DNA of 15,058 bases from an uncultured Eubacteriales bacterium (GCA_934725345.1 CAKVBG010000022.1:1-15058); one strand, 5' to 3'; positions 6,922-13,694 are shown, counted from the stretch's first letter. The notes: generated by a model from the letters alone, not told the origin. Made by a program: numbers and translations.

Positions 6922-8196
6922 ATGGAAAATCTTACCTTACTCAGTAGCGCGCACCTTAAAGAGCTGAAAAACATTTACTTGCAAGAGTATGAACTTATCA
7001 AGCATCAAAACTTCAGTTTGGATATTTCACGTGGCAAACCTTCAAAAGAACAACTCGACCTTTCAACACCACTTCTAAATGCACTTGCAAATCGCTCGAA
7101 TTTTTCATCTAAAAACTGTAGTGACTATAGAAACTATGGTAATATGGATGGACTTTTAGAATTAAAAAAATTTATGTCTGAATTGACGGGAATATCTGAA
7201 GAAAACTTTATAGTAGGCGGTAACTCTAGTCTAAGCATGATGTTTGACGTCATTTCTTGTTACATGATTCATGGAGTTTTAGGTAACACACCATGGTCAA
7301 AGCAGGAAAAAATCAAATTTTTGTGTCCGTCACCCGGATATGATCGTCATTTTGCTATGTGTGAATATTTCGGCATGGAACTGGTGCCCGTAAAAATGAC
7401 TTCCCAAGGCCCAGATATGGATTTTATAGAAAATATAGTTTCTTCCGACGATTCTGTAAAAGGAATTTGGTGCGTCCCGAAGTATTCAAATCCTCAAGGC
7501 ATCACCTACAGTAATCAAACTGTCACGCGTTTTGCAAAGTTAAAACCTAAAGCGAAAGATTTTAGAATATTTTGGGATAACGCATATTTCGTTCACGATT
7601 TAACAGAAACCGAAACCCCACTTTTAAACCTAATGGAAGAATGCAAAAAGTATCACACAGAAGAATTGCCAATAGTATTTTTTTCGACCTCCAAAATAAC
7701 ACTTGCCGGTGCTGGAGTGGCTTTTCTGGCTTGCGGAAAAGAAAACCTAAAACAGCTTAAACGAAATTATTCATTTAAAACCGTAGGGTTCGATAAAGTG
7801 AATCAGATGAGGCACTTGGAATTTTTGAAAGATAAGTCTAACCTCAAACTTCATATGAAAAAGCAAAGAAGTATAATTAAACCAAAATTCGATTTGATTT
7901 TAGAATATCTGGAAAGTGAATTTTCAAATAATCCCATACTATCTTGGGCCACTCCCAAAGGAGGATATTTCATAAGCGTAGACACTATGCCGGGTTGTGC
8001 TAGAAGAACTGTGCAACTATGCAAAGAATGTGGTCTGACTTTAACACCTGCAGGTTCTACTTTCCCCTACGGCAAAGATCCTCAGGACTCTAATATTAGA
8101 ATAGCTCCAACTTTTCCCTCATTAAATGAGTTGAGAGCGGCAATGAAGATATTTTGTTTATCGGTAAAGTTGGCATACGTTGAAAGTAAAATTTAA
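6922..8196 (+). CDS. PLP-dependent aminotransferase (PF12897-like, class I/II fold)
   Basis: This is a cytoplasmic fold-type I aminotransferase of 424 residues. Visible features include LDISRGKPSKEQLDL (33-47) and YRNYGNMDG (69-77) near the N-terminus, typical of the PF12897 aspartate/alanine-aminotransferase-like group. Others are YSNPQG at 188-193, Asp219 in FWDNAYFVHDL (contacts the PLP ring nitrogen), Lys258 in FFSTSKITLAGAG (the Schiff-base lysine) and Arg393 in NIRIAPTFP (binds the substrate carboxylate). The amino-acid substrate cannot be told from sequence. I chose the ATG at 6922 because AAGGTGG lies about 9 nt upstream; starts at 6862 and 6913 are poorly placed. It diverges from dpaA and has no terminator before the lysozyme gene 37 nt downstream. 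Confidence 0.9.
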   Translation: MENLTLLSSAHLKELKNIYLQEYELIKHQNFSLDISRGKPSKEQLDLSTPLLNALANRSNFSSKNCSDYRNYGNMDGLLELKKFMSELTGISEENFIVGGNSSLSMMFDVISCYMIHGVLGNTPWSKQEKIKFLCPSPGYDRHFAMCEYFGMELVPVKMTSQGPDMDFIENIVSSDDSVKGIWCVPKYSNPQGITYSNQTVTRFAKLKPKAKDFRIFWDNAYFVHDLTETETPLLNLMEECKKYHTEELPIVFFSTSKITLAGAGVAFLACGKENLKQLKRNYSFKTVGFDKVNQMRHLEFLKDKSNLKLHMKKQRSIIKPKFDLILEYLESEFSNNPILSWATPKGGYFISVDTMPGCARRTVQLCKECGLTLTPAGSTFPYGKDPQDSNIRIAPTFPSLNELRAAMKIFCLSVKLAYVESKI

Positions 8197-8233
8197 CGCT
8201 ATGAATTTATAAAAGGTAAGGATGTAATAAAAA

Positions 8234-9637
8234 ATGAAAAAATTTTTGCAGATTAACCGTATTTTTAAACTATCATTTCTGATATGCTTCTTCTTTCTAT
8301 TTAAAGTTAGCTGTGATGCGGCTTCTATATTTTCCTCATCAACATACTCAGTGCAACAAAATAAATCTATCTTACTCTGGAAATTTCCTTGGAGGCCAGC
8401 GGGAATCATATGGAGATCAACTAATCCTGATGTTGCAACTGTAGATCAAAATGGAATTGTGTGTGCTAAATCTACGGGCAGTGCAGAAATTTTAGCTAAC
8501 AACCCTTCAGGTAGAACTACTTCTAAATGCAGAATTGACGTCACTCAACCTGAAGATATACGCTCCATTTTTATGAATTATCCTTTCCTTAATGAAAAAG
8601 AACATCCCATAATTTCCATTATGACTTCTAGAAAAGTGGATTCTATCAAAATTAAACTAGAAGGACCTAATTATCATCATGAAGTACATAAACAGCATAA
8701 ATCTAACTATCACAATTGTTATTTTTGGCAAGAAAGTTTTTCTCCACTTAAAGCAGGAAACTACACTGCAAGTGTACTTTGCCACATAGATGGTCAGTGG
8801 AAGCAAGTTCAAAATTCTTCTTTTAAATTCACTGTTTCAAACTGGGTAATCCATTCCGATACGAATACTTCTAGAAAATCCCTTAGCAAGGAAGGTGCGG
8901 AATTTATAGCAAGAAAAGAAGGCTTTGTTTCTCATCCTTACCGAGATTCCGCGGGTCATATGACAATAGGATTTGGAAAATTGATAAGACCCTTTACCCC
9001 TTTTTATAACAACTTAACTCGAGACGAAGCTTTTCAAACTTTCCTAAATACGGTCAATAATTCAGGTTATTTGAGCGCTGTCAATGATATGCTTATTAAT
9101 AACAATATGAAGTTCAATCAATATCAACTCGACGCACTTGTCAGCTTTACATATAATTTGGGCCCCGGTTGGACAAAGAAAAGTCACTTAAAAGACTTAA
9201 TAATTAATTCCGGAAATGAAAATCTACCAACCTATGGAGTTGTCCATGCAAGGGGAGGTCTACGACTCAGAGAAGCACCTCAAACCAATTCAAAAATACG
9301 TAGTGTTATGAATAATGGTGCTGAAGTGGTGGTTTTAAATACAAATAAAATAGATAACAAATGGTATAAGGTTAGAACTTATGACGGCAAAGAAGGATAC
9401 TGTAGTTCCGAATTTTTAAACCTAATGTATGTGAATAAAGAATCTAAAAATTTAAACTCTATAAACAGAGAAAAATTTATTGTTGAATTTTTGAAATATC
9501 ATCATTTCCGTAGTAGATGCCTTAAAGGACTGCTTTACAGAAGAATACAAGAACTTGAAATTTTCTTTAATGGAAAGTATCATGCCCCTGTGAATGTTGG
9601 AAAATTTTCTATACCTCATTGTATGAAAAATTTATGA
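8234..9637 (+). CDS. Secreted GH24 lysozyme with Ig-like regions and an internal SH3 domain
   Basis: This is a 467-residue exported peptidoglycan hydrolase. Order: signal peptide (about 1-30); a BIG2-like Ig domain (about 36-104, with WRSTNPDVATVDQNGIV); a second beta-rich stretch (about 125-202); a GH24 (phage T4/RrrD-type) muramidase from about 216. The catalytic triad is Glu229, Asp238 and Thr244, with the same spacing as Glu11/Asp20/Thr26 in T4 lysozyme (EGFVSHPYRDSAGHMTIGFG). The core helix LDALVSFTYNLGPG (299-312) follows. Then comes a bacterial SH3 domain (about 333-400, VVHARGGLRLREAP to EGYCSSEFLNL). After it, residues 413-447 (FIVEFLKYHH, KGLLYRRIQELEIFFNG) resemble the final helices of GH24 enzymes, which normally follow the core directly. 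The SH3 domain therefore seems inserted in the catalytic fold. The ribosome binding site is AAGGTAAGGA, 11 nt before the ATG. It may act on the host's own wall or on competitors. Confidence 0.9.
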   Translation: MKKFLQINRIFKLSFLICFFFLFKVSCDAASIFSSSTYSVQQNKSILLWKFPWRPAGIIWRSTNPDVATVDQNGIVCAKSTGSAEILANNPSGRTTSKCRIDVTQPEDIRSIFMNYPFLNEKEHPIISIMTSRKVDSIKIKLEGPNYHHEVHKQHKSNYHNCYFWQESFSPLKAGNYTASVLCHIDGQWKQVQNSSFKFTVSNWVIHSDTNTSRKSLSKEGAEFIARKEGFVSHPYRDSAGHMTIGFGKLIRPFTPFYNNLTRDEAFQTFLNTVNNSGYLSAVNDMLINNNMKFNQYQLDALVSFTYNLGPGWTKKSHLKDLIINSGNENLPTYGVVHARGGLRLREAPQTNSKIRSVMNNGAEVVVLNTNKIDNKWYKVRTYDGKEGYCSSEFLNLMYVNKESKNLNSINREKFIVEFLKYHHFRSRCLKGLLYRRIQELEIFFNGKYHAPVNVGKFSIPHCMKNL

Positions 9638-9885
9638 AATGTTCAATGGGATTTTATATCTGAACCTAGTTATTTATGTACAGTTGGAGAGGGAATAAAA
9701 ATCCCTCTCTAGATAATTTTTGGTCAGTTTTTGTCCTTTAGTAACATATAATTTATCTAAAAATCACTTTACATTTTACACTCAAAAATCTATTTGAAAG
9801 CATTGTGTTTTTGAATAATCTTTGTTAAATAAAGTGAAATAAACTAACAAATTCTACAAACCTATAAAATATTCAAAAATAAGTA
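9638..9885. other. Intergenic stretch, no gene seen
   Basis: Together with the promoter and operator to 9958, this is a 321-nt gap. It holds the hairpin at 9687-9722 and AT-rich sequence with no convincing open reading frame, repeat or further RNA structure. Confidence 0.6.
9687..9722 (+). terminator. Probable terminator after the lysozyme gene
   Basis: GAGAGGGA (9687-9694) pairs perfectly with TCCCTCTC (9702-9709) around a 7-nt loop. A run of T begins 8 nt after the stem (9717-9721), a little late for an ideal intrinsic terminator, but position and strength fit. Confidence 0.65.
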
Positions 9886-9914
9886 TTGATTTATAATGTC
9901 GTTGGACATATAAT
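9886..9914 (+). promoter_or_regulatory. Sigma-A-like promoter for the Spo0A-C gene
   Basis: TTGATT (9886-9891), a spacer of exactly 17 nt and TATAAT (9909-9914). Transcription should start near 9921, just before the palindrome at 9924-9940. Confidence 0.7.
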
Positions 9915-9923
9915 CAATTTTGA

Positions 9924-9940
9924 AGTGATATAGTATCACT
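9924..9940 (+). promoter_or_regulatory. Candidate operator: 7-3-7 palindrome at the transcription start
   Basis: The perfect inverted repeat AGTGATA-TAG-TATCACT lies at about +4 to +20 of the predicted transcript, where a bound repressor would block initiation or escape. It could also be a short RNA hairpin, but a 3-nt loop with A/U-rich pairs is weak. It does not resemble the TGTCGAA Spo0A box. Confidence 0.5.
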
Positions 9941-9973
9941 CAACTAACATTTATTGCATTGGATGGTAAGAAA

Positions 9974-10333
9974 ATGGAATTTGAAAACACTGAGGTTTTA
10001 ACTGAAATAAAAAAATTGATGAAAATTATAAAAATGCCCCTAAATTTGATCGGTTATTCTTATGTTGTGAAAATTTTGGAATACATGGTAATCTCTAAAA
10101 AGATAACTTCTCTAAAAGAATTTTATAATAAAATATCTCAGGACAACATGACCACTTTAAATTGCGTGGAAGCTGCTGTTCGAAATGTGATTAATAACAC
10201 TTTGAAACATAACGCTTTTGAGTTAAGAAGAATACTTGGAATATCGGAAGATACTAAAATTAGCAACTCAATTTTTCTTAGTGCTTCCAAAGAATTTATC
10301 CTGGAAAAACTTATAAAGGATAAAAATCGATAA
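9974..10333 (+). CDS. Stand-alone Spo0A C-terminal-type DNA-binding protein
   Basis: This 119-residue protein consists almost wholly of a domain resembling the DNA-binding effector domain of Spo0A. Comparable landmarks are KMPLNLIGYSYVVKILEYM (20-38), like the Spo0A segment around its GYxYL motif; the recognition-helix region TTLNCVEAAVRNVINNTL (60-77), like the Spo0A stretch around VERAIRHAIE; and ISNSIFLSASKEFILEKL (95-112), like its ending around TNSEFIAMVADKL. No receiver domain precedes it, so it is not switched by the usual phosphorelay aspartate. I chose the ATG at 9974 (GGATGG 7 nt upstream) over a TTG at 9959. It has its own promoter and possible operator. A transcription factor or a competitor of Spo0A is the best guess; the similarity is from memory of Spo0A, not from a search. 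Confidence 0.72.
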   Translation: MEFENTEVLTEIKKLMKIIKMPLNLIGYSYVVKILEYMVISKKITSLKEFYNKISQDNMTTLNCVEAAVRNVINNTLKHNAFELRRILGISEDTKISNSIFLSASKEFILEKLIKDKNR

Positions 10334-10492
10334 GTACTCTCTTACCGCCAGTATCCATTTGGTTTAATATTCCTTAATCATATTCAAGCGTGTTTCTTAA
10401 GTCACTTCTCAAGTACTCTTGCTTCATGAAAAGCACTATCATATTTATTCTTGAACAATTAAAATTATTGCTGTGGGTTAAAATTAATATTC

Positions 10493-10521
10493 TTGACAAA
10501 ATAGTTCCAAGATAGTATAAT
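10493..10521 (+). promoter_or_regulatory. Perfect-consensus sigma-A promoter
   Basis: TTGACA (10493-10498), 17 nt, TATAAT (10516-10521): every consensus position matches with optimal spacing. Transcription should start near 10528, leaving a leader of about 130 nt before the gene at 10658. A promoter this strong usually needs a regulator to hold it in check. Confidence 0.85.
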
Positions 10522-10528
10522 TACCATG

Positions 10529-10614
10529 GAATGTATCATTAGGAAATTGTATACTAAGATTTAAAAAACAAGTATAACCACTATTTTGATTTGTGCAGTT
10601 TTTAAAATACATTC
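10529..10614 (+). promoter_or_regulatory. Leader with nested inverted repeats
   Basis: GAATGTAT (10529-10536) is perfectly complementary to ATACATTC (10607-10614), which would close a loop spanning most of the leader. Inside it TATACT pairs with AGTATA (6 bp). The stems are short and A/U-rich, and I recognise no known riboswitch, so folding is only a possibility. Confidence 0.3.
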
Positions 10615-10657
10615 GAAATTTTGAAATATCTTATTATGAGTTTCGAGGAGGTGATTT

Positions 10658-10978
10658 ATGATGAGCAAAAACTTAAAAACCTCTCTATTAATGAGTTTAG
10701 TTGCTGTGACATTCTTGTTTGTTGGTTGGGGAATAGGAGTGACCTTGTTCAGGGATGCTTTTGTTGTTTGTCAGTATGAAAACTCTATTGCTACATATTG
10801 TATAAGACACGGGAAAGTATCGGGAAATATCGGAAGTCTCTATGTTCCGAGCTCAAACCCCGGCCATGAGGGGATAAAAGTAAATTTAGAAAATGCACAT
10901 ACAAATAAACAAGCAATAAAAGAGATAGAAAAACAGGTAGAAGCAGGCGGAGGTCATGTTATAGCTGTACATAGCTAA
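10658..10978 (+). CDS. Small membrane-anchored orphan protein
   Basis: This 106-residue protein starts with a short basic stretch followed by one strong hydrophobic helix (about 9-31, LLMSLVAVTFLFVGWGIGV). About 75 polar residues follow that should face outside, with two cysteines (38 and 48), a GNIGSLYVPSSNPG loop (56-69) and a C-terminal helix then GGGHVIAVHS. I do not recognise the family. The ribosome binding site is nearly ideal (AGGAGGTGAT); either of two consecutive ATGs (10658 or 10661) could be used. It is framed by its own perfect promoter and a terminator, so it is a single-gene transcript expected to be highly expressed. An anchored extracellular peptide, immunity-type protein or sensor are all compatible, with nothing to decide between them. 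Confidence 0.85.
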   Translation: MMSKNLKTSLLMSLVAVTFLFVGWGIGVTLFRDAFVVCQYENSIATYCIRHGKVSGNIGSLYVPSSNPGHEGIKVNLENAHTNKQAIKEIEKQVEAGGGHVIAVHS

Positions 10979-11000
10979 ACAACCAAATATACTTATTATG

Positions 11001-11030
11001 TTGCTCACAACATTATGTGAGTAATTTTTA
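11001..11030 (+). terminator. Intrinsic terminator after the small membrane protein
   Basis: TTGCTCAC (11001-11008) pairs with GTGAGTAA (11017-11024), eight pairs including one G-U, around an 8-nt loop, followed at once by TTTTT (11025-11029). It lies 23 nt after the stop codon. Confidence 0.8.
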
Positions 11031-11091
11031 TATTATTTTAAATTATAAAGTTTAAAATTTTAGTGTTAAATATAAAATTTCAAAAATCCCG

Positions 11092-11120
11092 TGGAAAACA
11101 TTATAATTATCTTGTATAAT
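11092..11120 (+). promoter_or_regulatory. Candidate promoter for the secreted orphan
   Basis: TATAAT (11115-11120) lies 17 nt after a weak -35 match, TGGAAA (11092-11097). Transcription would start near 11127, ahead of the ribosome binding site at 11136-11144 and the ATG at 11152, but downstream of the GTG at 11091. This argues that translation begins at 11152. Confidence 0.5.
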
Positions 11121-11151
11121 TTAGAGAAAACATTTAAGAAAGGAATATCAA

Positions 11152-11918
11152 ATGATAAGAATTTTAAAAAAAGTATTGTCGCTTATTTATTATCTCTGAG
11201 CATTTGCACAAGTTCAAATTATACACATGCAGCACCACCTCCTGAAACCGGTATTGCTAAGCCTTTTCTAAATTCAAGCCACCTATCAAGTGAAATTTCA
11301 AATATAGATAATCTTAGATTCACCCACAAAGCGTCAAGAAAAAAGCTTATGTGCGATTATATTTATTTTTTGGACTCAGAATACAATCGTCTGCCTTCAG
11401 ATGTTGCAGAAGAAAAAAAAGAGAGTTATAAGAAGTACATTGAGGAATTAGATCTAGAACTAAAATATTTGAAAGAAAAGAAAATAAGTTTTATAAACAG
11501 AGCAAAGATCTATGATGAAGCAAAAAGAATATTTTCTGCTCTTTCTAATCAACTTAAGTGTGTTATGCAGATTCTATATCCAGAAAATTTGCAAAATTGT
11601 AGTCCAGAAGAATATGTAGCACTCAATCAAGATGTATATTCATATATATCAGGTAACTTTTTTATAAATCTAGATACAGCTTGTTACCAAATAAACAATT
11701 TGATGGAACGTTTCTTGTGCCTCAATGATAGCTCATTAAATCATGCTGTAGAATGGACAAGATATCTTCATAGAAATATTGTTCTATCAAATACCATTGT
11801 TAAACAAAGTTCCGATTATACCTCAGAACCTTTTGTATGTGTGCGCAAACTCGAACTAATAAATTGGATCAATTCTATCCTCGGCTGCTCTTTATATTTA
11901 GAATCACTTTTCGAGTAA
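11152..11918 (+). CDS. Secreted orphan protein; start codon and body in different frames (-1 shift at A7)
   Basis: The ATG at 11152 has an excellent ribosome binding site, AAGAAAGGA, ending 7 nt upstream, but its frame stops at 11197 after 15 codons. The long frame ending at 11918 overlaps it one step back. A -1 shift at the T4A7 run (11162-11172), or one extra A, joins them into a 255-residue protein starting MIRILKKSIVAYLLSLS, a clean signal peptide with likely cleavage after THA (about residue 26). The mature part is helical, with KKESYKKYIEELDLELKYLK in the middle and cysteines spread through the second half; I do not recognise the family. Without a shift, the body could be read only from GTG at 11091 (275 residues), which lacks a ribosome binding site and overlaps the promoter. 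The cause may be sequence error, a slippage switch or programmed frameshifting (T TTA AAA fits the slippery pattern). Confidence 0.7.
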
Positions 11919-11929
11919 AACCTCAGATT

Positions 11930-11962
11930 AAACCACTTGCATCATCTTGTAGGTGGTTTTTT
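11930..11962 (+). terminator. Intrinsic terminator after the secreted orphan
   Basis: AAACCAC (11930-11936) pairs with GTGGTTT (11953-11959), followed by more T to 11962. The T-run is weaker on the opposite strand, but it may also stop transcripts from the convergent gene at 11997. Confidence 0.7.
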
Positions 11963-11996
11963 ATAATTACTTGTCAACACAAAGCTATGCTGCCAA

Positions 11997-12359
11997 TTAT
12001 TTCTCTTTACTCTTTTTTTGACCATAATCATACCCTAACTTTGCCGCACAAGCTCCAATTGCTCCAGATGTAAGAATTCCTGAAACAGCACCTGTAACTG
12101 TGATAGTTCTAATATCATTTTTCAATACACCTTTGAATTTTTGTACATCTGTTAAATTTCCAGACTTCGTTACAAAACGCTCTATTGGATAAAAGATTAT
12201 GTCCAAGCATTTACTTATAAAACTATTAACTGCTAGAGGCCCTACTCCAGGTAACCCCAAAACAATACCAGTTCCCACATTTATAGACTGGGCCAGCATA
12301 TCTCCGGCAGATATTTTTTCTAATTCCGAATCTTTTAATTCGAATAGTTGATTTCCCAT
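11997..12359 (-). CDS. Double-glycine-type leader protein (bacteriocin-like)
   Basis: This 120-residue protein begins with a leader that fits the substrates of C39-peptidase ABC exporters: LKDSELEKISAG, with Leu at -12, Glu at -8, Leu at -7, Ile at -4 and Ala-Gly at -2/-1. Cleavage is predicted after Gly19. The remaining 101 residues contain two glycine-rich hydrophobic segments (about 27-48, GTGIVLGLPGVGPLAV; about 85-108, VTGAVSGILTSGAIGACAAK) joined by a polar stretch, and a basic tail. Ala-Gly in place of Gly-Gly is a tolerated but less common variant. GGAG lies about 11 nt before the ATG. It lies 72 nt after the hydrolase gene and may have its own promoter too. No C39 exporter lies in the window. 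A membrane-active peptide is inferred from composition only. Confidence 0.75.
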   Translation of the reverse strand: MGNQLFELKDSELEKISAGDMLAQSINVGTGIVLGLPGVGPLAVNSFISKCLDIIFYPIERFVTKSGNLTDVQKFKGVLKNDIRTITVTGAVSGILTSGAIGACAAKLGYDYGQKKSKEK

Positions 12360-12383
12360 GTAAATAGCATCTCCTACAGTGTT

Positions 12384-12413
12384 ATTATATTATCATACCA
12401 TATTCAAAAACAA
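12384..12413 (-). promoter_or_regulatory. Candidate promoter for the leader protein at 12359
   Basis: Minus-strand TTGTTT (12413-12408), 18 nt, TATAAT (12389-12384). It lies in the gap after the hydrolase gene, where no clear terminator is seen, so the downstream gene may be transcribed both from here and by read-through. Confidence 0.5.
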
Positions 12414-12431
12414 AATTAAATTTTTTATAGT

Positions 12432-13541
12432 TTAACTCGAATGTTTATGTTTATACTGAATTTCAATTCTATCTTTAAGAGCAGTTGCAATATCTCTCTT
12501 GTATTTATTTTTTGAATTTTCAATTACAGCATCAAGTTCTAAGATAGAAGTTTGGAAATCGTTTTTGCCTACTCCACACACGCAATTTTTGGCTTTTTCA
12601 AGGTGTTTAAAAAATTTTCCTTTTTTGTCAACGTAGGGACCAAATAAATTATCGTCAAAAAGCGAAAACGCGTAACTAAAGGCTCTCGTCAAAAACCATG
12701 AGGTTTTTATTTTGTGAATGGCTTCATCCAAGGCAGGCTTCCATTCACGTACGGCACCTGTTTCTAAAACGTCATCAATTTTGATATTTAATTTTTTCAG
12801 TATAACTTCAGTCAGCACTTTTGTCCTACCGCTATAGCTTTTATCAAAATTGTAAATACAATCCATCACATACTTTAAATTATTTTTCGTTATTTTCAAA
12901 GGTGTGGCATTAGCTTCTTCTAGTAAGTACACTCCCGCTTTCAACTGGTCGATATTATCGTCTTTTGTTTTTTCATTCTTAAAACGCAAAGTATTATCAT
13001 GCCCTGTTTTGCAAATTACAACCGTCTTTGCGTGCAGTATTTTTTGAGGAGAACACTTATATTTCGTACCCATAGAATAAAAAATTATATCTTCATTTTT
13101 GGTTTCACTTTCTTTTCCGAGGTCCATAGCAACATCTTTTCCCGTGCCGGTAGGGCCTGCATATGGGTCGGAAATTCGGAGCGAAATTTTTACGTTATTT
13201 TTTTCTTTGTAAATATCCCTTAAGATATCCACCACGCGAGTAGCTGCAATCGCTCCACGCGAATGCCCTTCAACTATAATTTTCAATTGATTATCCTGAG
13301 AAGAGGATTGAATATCTTCTTTGACGATATCAATTGCATTCTTTACATTATGTGCTACGTTTGTGCTCCCGATATCGAGTAAGTCCGGGCCAGAAAAAGT
13401 ATATTTGGTCTTTAAATTTTTTGGGTCCTCACTTTTTCTTATGTTGGAATAAACCTTATCTCTTATAGTCACGGCCTCTCCTTGTTTATCTCCCACTTTT
13501 CCAAATGTGCCCCAAAAATTAAGATTTATTATCTGATTCAT
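12432..13541 (-). CDS. Alpha/beta hydrolase with GHSRGA nucleophile elbow (DUF2235/lipase-like)
   Basis: This 369-residue protein has no signal peptide. IIVEGHSRGAIAATRVVDIL (88-107) is a lipase-type nucleophile elbow; the GxSRGA form is common in DUF2235 and T6SS Tle1 phospholipases. Ser94 is the likely nucleophile. Asp125 in ISDPYAGP and His181 in KTGHDNTLRF follow in the correct order for the other triad members. The N-terminal NFWGTFGK may correspond to the DGT segment of DUF2235 proteins. Residues about 200-369 are helical and lysine-rich with no domain I can name. Substrate, esterase or phospholipase, is undetermined. The ribosome binding site GGAGGG lies 6 nt before the ATG, after a perfect-consensus promoter. 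The gene lies between two double-glycine leader genes, which suggests an effector, peptide-modifying or defence role; a housekeeping esterase is less likely. Confidence 0.8.
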   Translation of the reverse strand: MNQIINLNFWGTFGKVGDKQGEAVTIRDKVYSNIRKSEDPKNLKTKYTFSGPDLLDIGSTNVAHNVKNAIDIVKEDIQSSSQDNQLKIIVEGHSRGAIAATRVVDILRDIYKEKNNVKISLRISDPYAGPTGTGKDVAMDLGKESETKNEDIIFYSMGTKYKCSPQKILHAKTVVICKTGHDNTLRFKNEKTKDDNIDQLKAGVYLLEEANATPLKITKNNLKYVMDCIYNFDKSYSGRTKVLTEVILKKLNIKIDDVLETGAVREWKPALDEAIHKIKTSWFLTRAFSYAFSLFDDNLFGPYVDKKGKFFKHLEKAKNCVCGVGKNDFQTSILELDAVIENSKNKYKRDIATALKDRIEIQYKHKHSS

Positions 13542-13567
13542 TGTTAACCCTCCTATTTCACAATATA

Positions 13568-13596
13568 ATTATATCGAATTTAATAATATATGTCAA
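13568..13596 (-). promoter_or_regulatory. Perfect-consensus sigma-A promoter for the hydrolase
   Basis: Minus-strand TTGACA (13596-13591), 17 nt, TATAAT (13573-13568), matching the consensus at every position. The gene start is 27 nt downstream of the -10 element. It is the second perfect promoter in the accessory zone. Confidence 0.85.
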
Positions 13597-13637
13597 TTAT
13601 AAACAAAAATATATAAACATAGCTTTGTTTTAGACAT

Positions 13638-13672
13638 ATAAAAAGCCTCATCAACATTGCGATGAAGCTTTA
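13638..13672 (-). terminator. Intrinsic terminator after the peptide gene at 13695
   Basis: Read on the minus strand, AAAGCTTCATC (13671-13661) pairs with GATGAGGCTTT (13652-13642) around an 8-nt loop, with one G-U pair, followed by more T. On the plus strand the same stem has one mismatch and is followed by seven T, so it could work in both directions. It separates the peptide gene from the hydrolase promoter. Confidence 0.8.
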
Positions 13673-13694
13673 TTTTTTTATTAGCCGCGATATC

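Larger units (their letters stand above)
10334..10657. other. Intergenic stretch, no gene seen
   Basis: This 324-nt gap holds the promoter at 10493-10521 and a leader with inverted repeats. The 9-nt sequence AAGTACTCT occurs twice (10332-10340 and 10411-10419), 79 nt apart, the first copy overlapping the stop codon of the previous gene. I see no open reading frame, tRNA or mobile-element end that I could defend. Confidence 0.55.

Noticed and set aside
10332..10419. Two copies of AAGTACTCT as ends of a mobile element
   Set aside because: The repeats are direct, only 9 nt long, 79 nt apart, and enclose no coding sequence or inverted repeats.
10380..10432. Short minus-strand frame MKQEYLRSDLRNTLEYD as a transposase remnant
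   Set aside because: It has only 17 codons, no ribosome binding site and no transposase motif I can identify.
11091..11151. GTG at 11091 as the start of the secreted orphan
   Set aside because: It has no ribosome binding site, lies upstream of the likely transcription start, and would put about 28 polar residues before the signal peptide core.
13138..13170. GPTGTGKD in the hydrolase, resembling a Walker A P-loop
   Set aside because: The residue after GK is Asp, not Ser or Thr, no Walker B or beta-alpha context is seen, and the segment follows the lipase nucleophile elbow in a place that fits the acid residue of a hydrolase.
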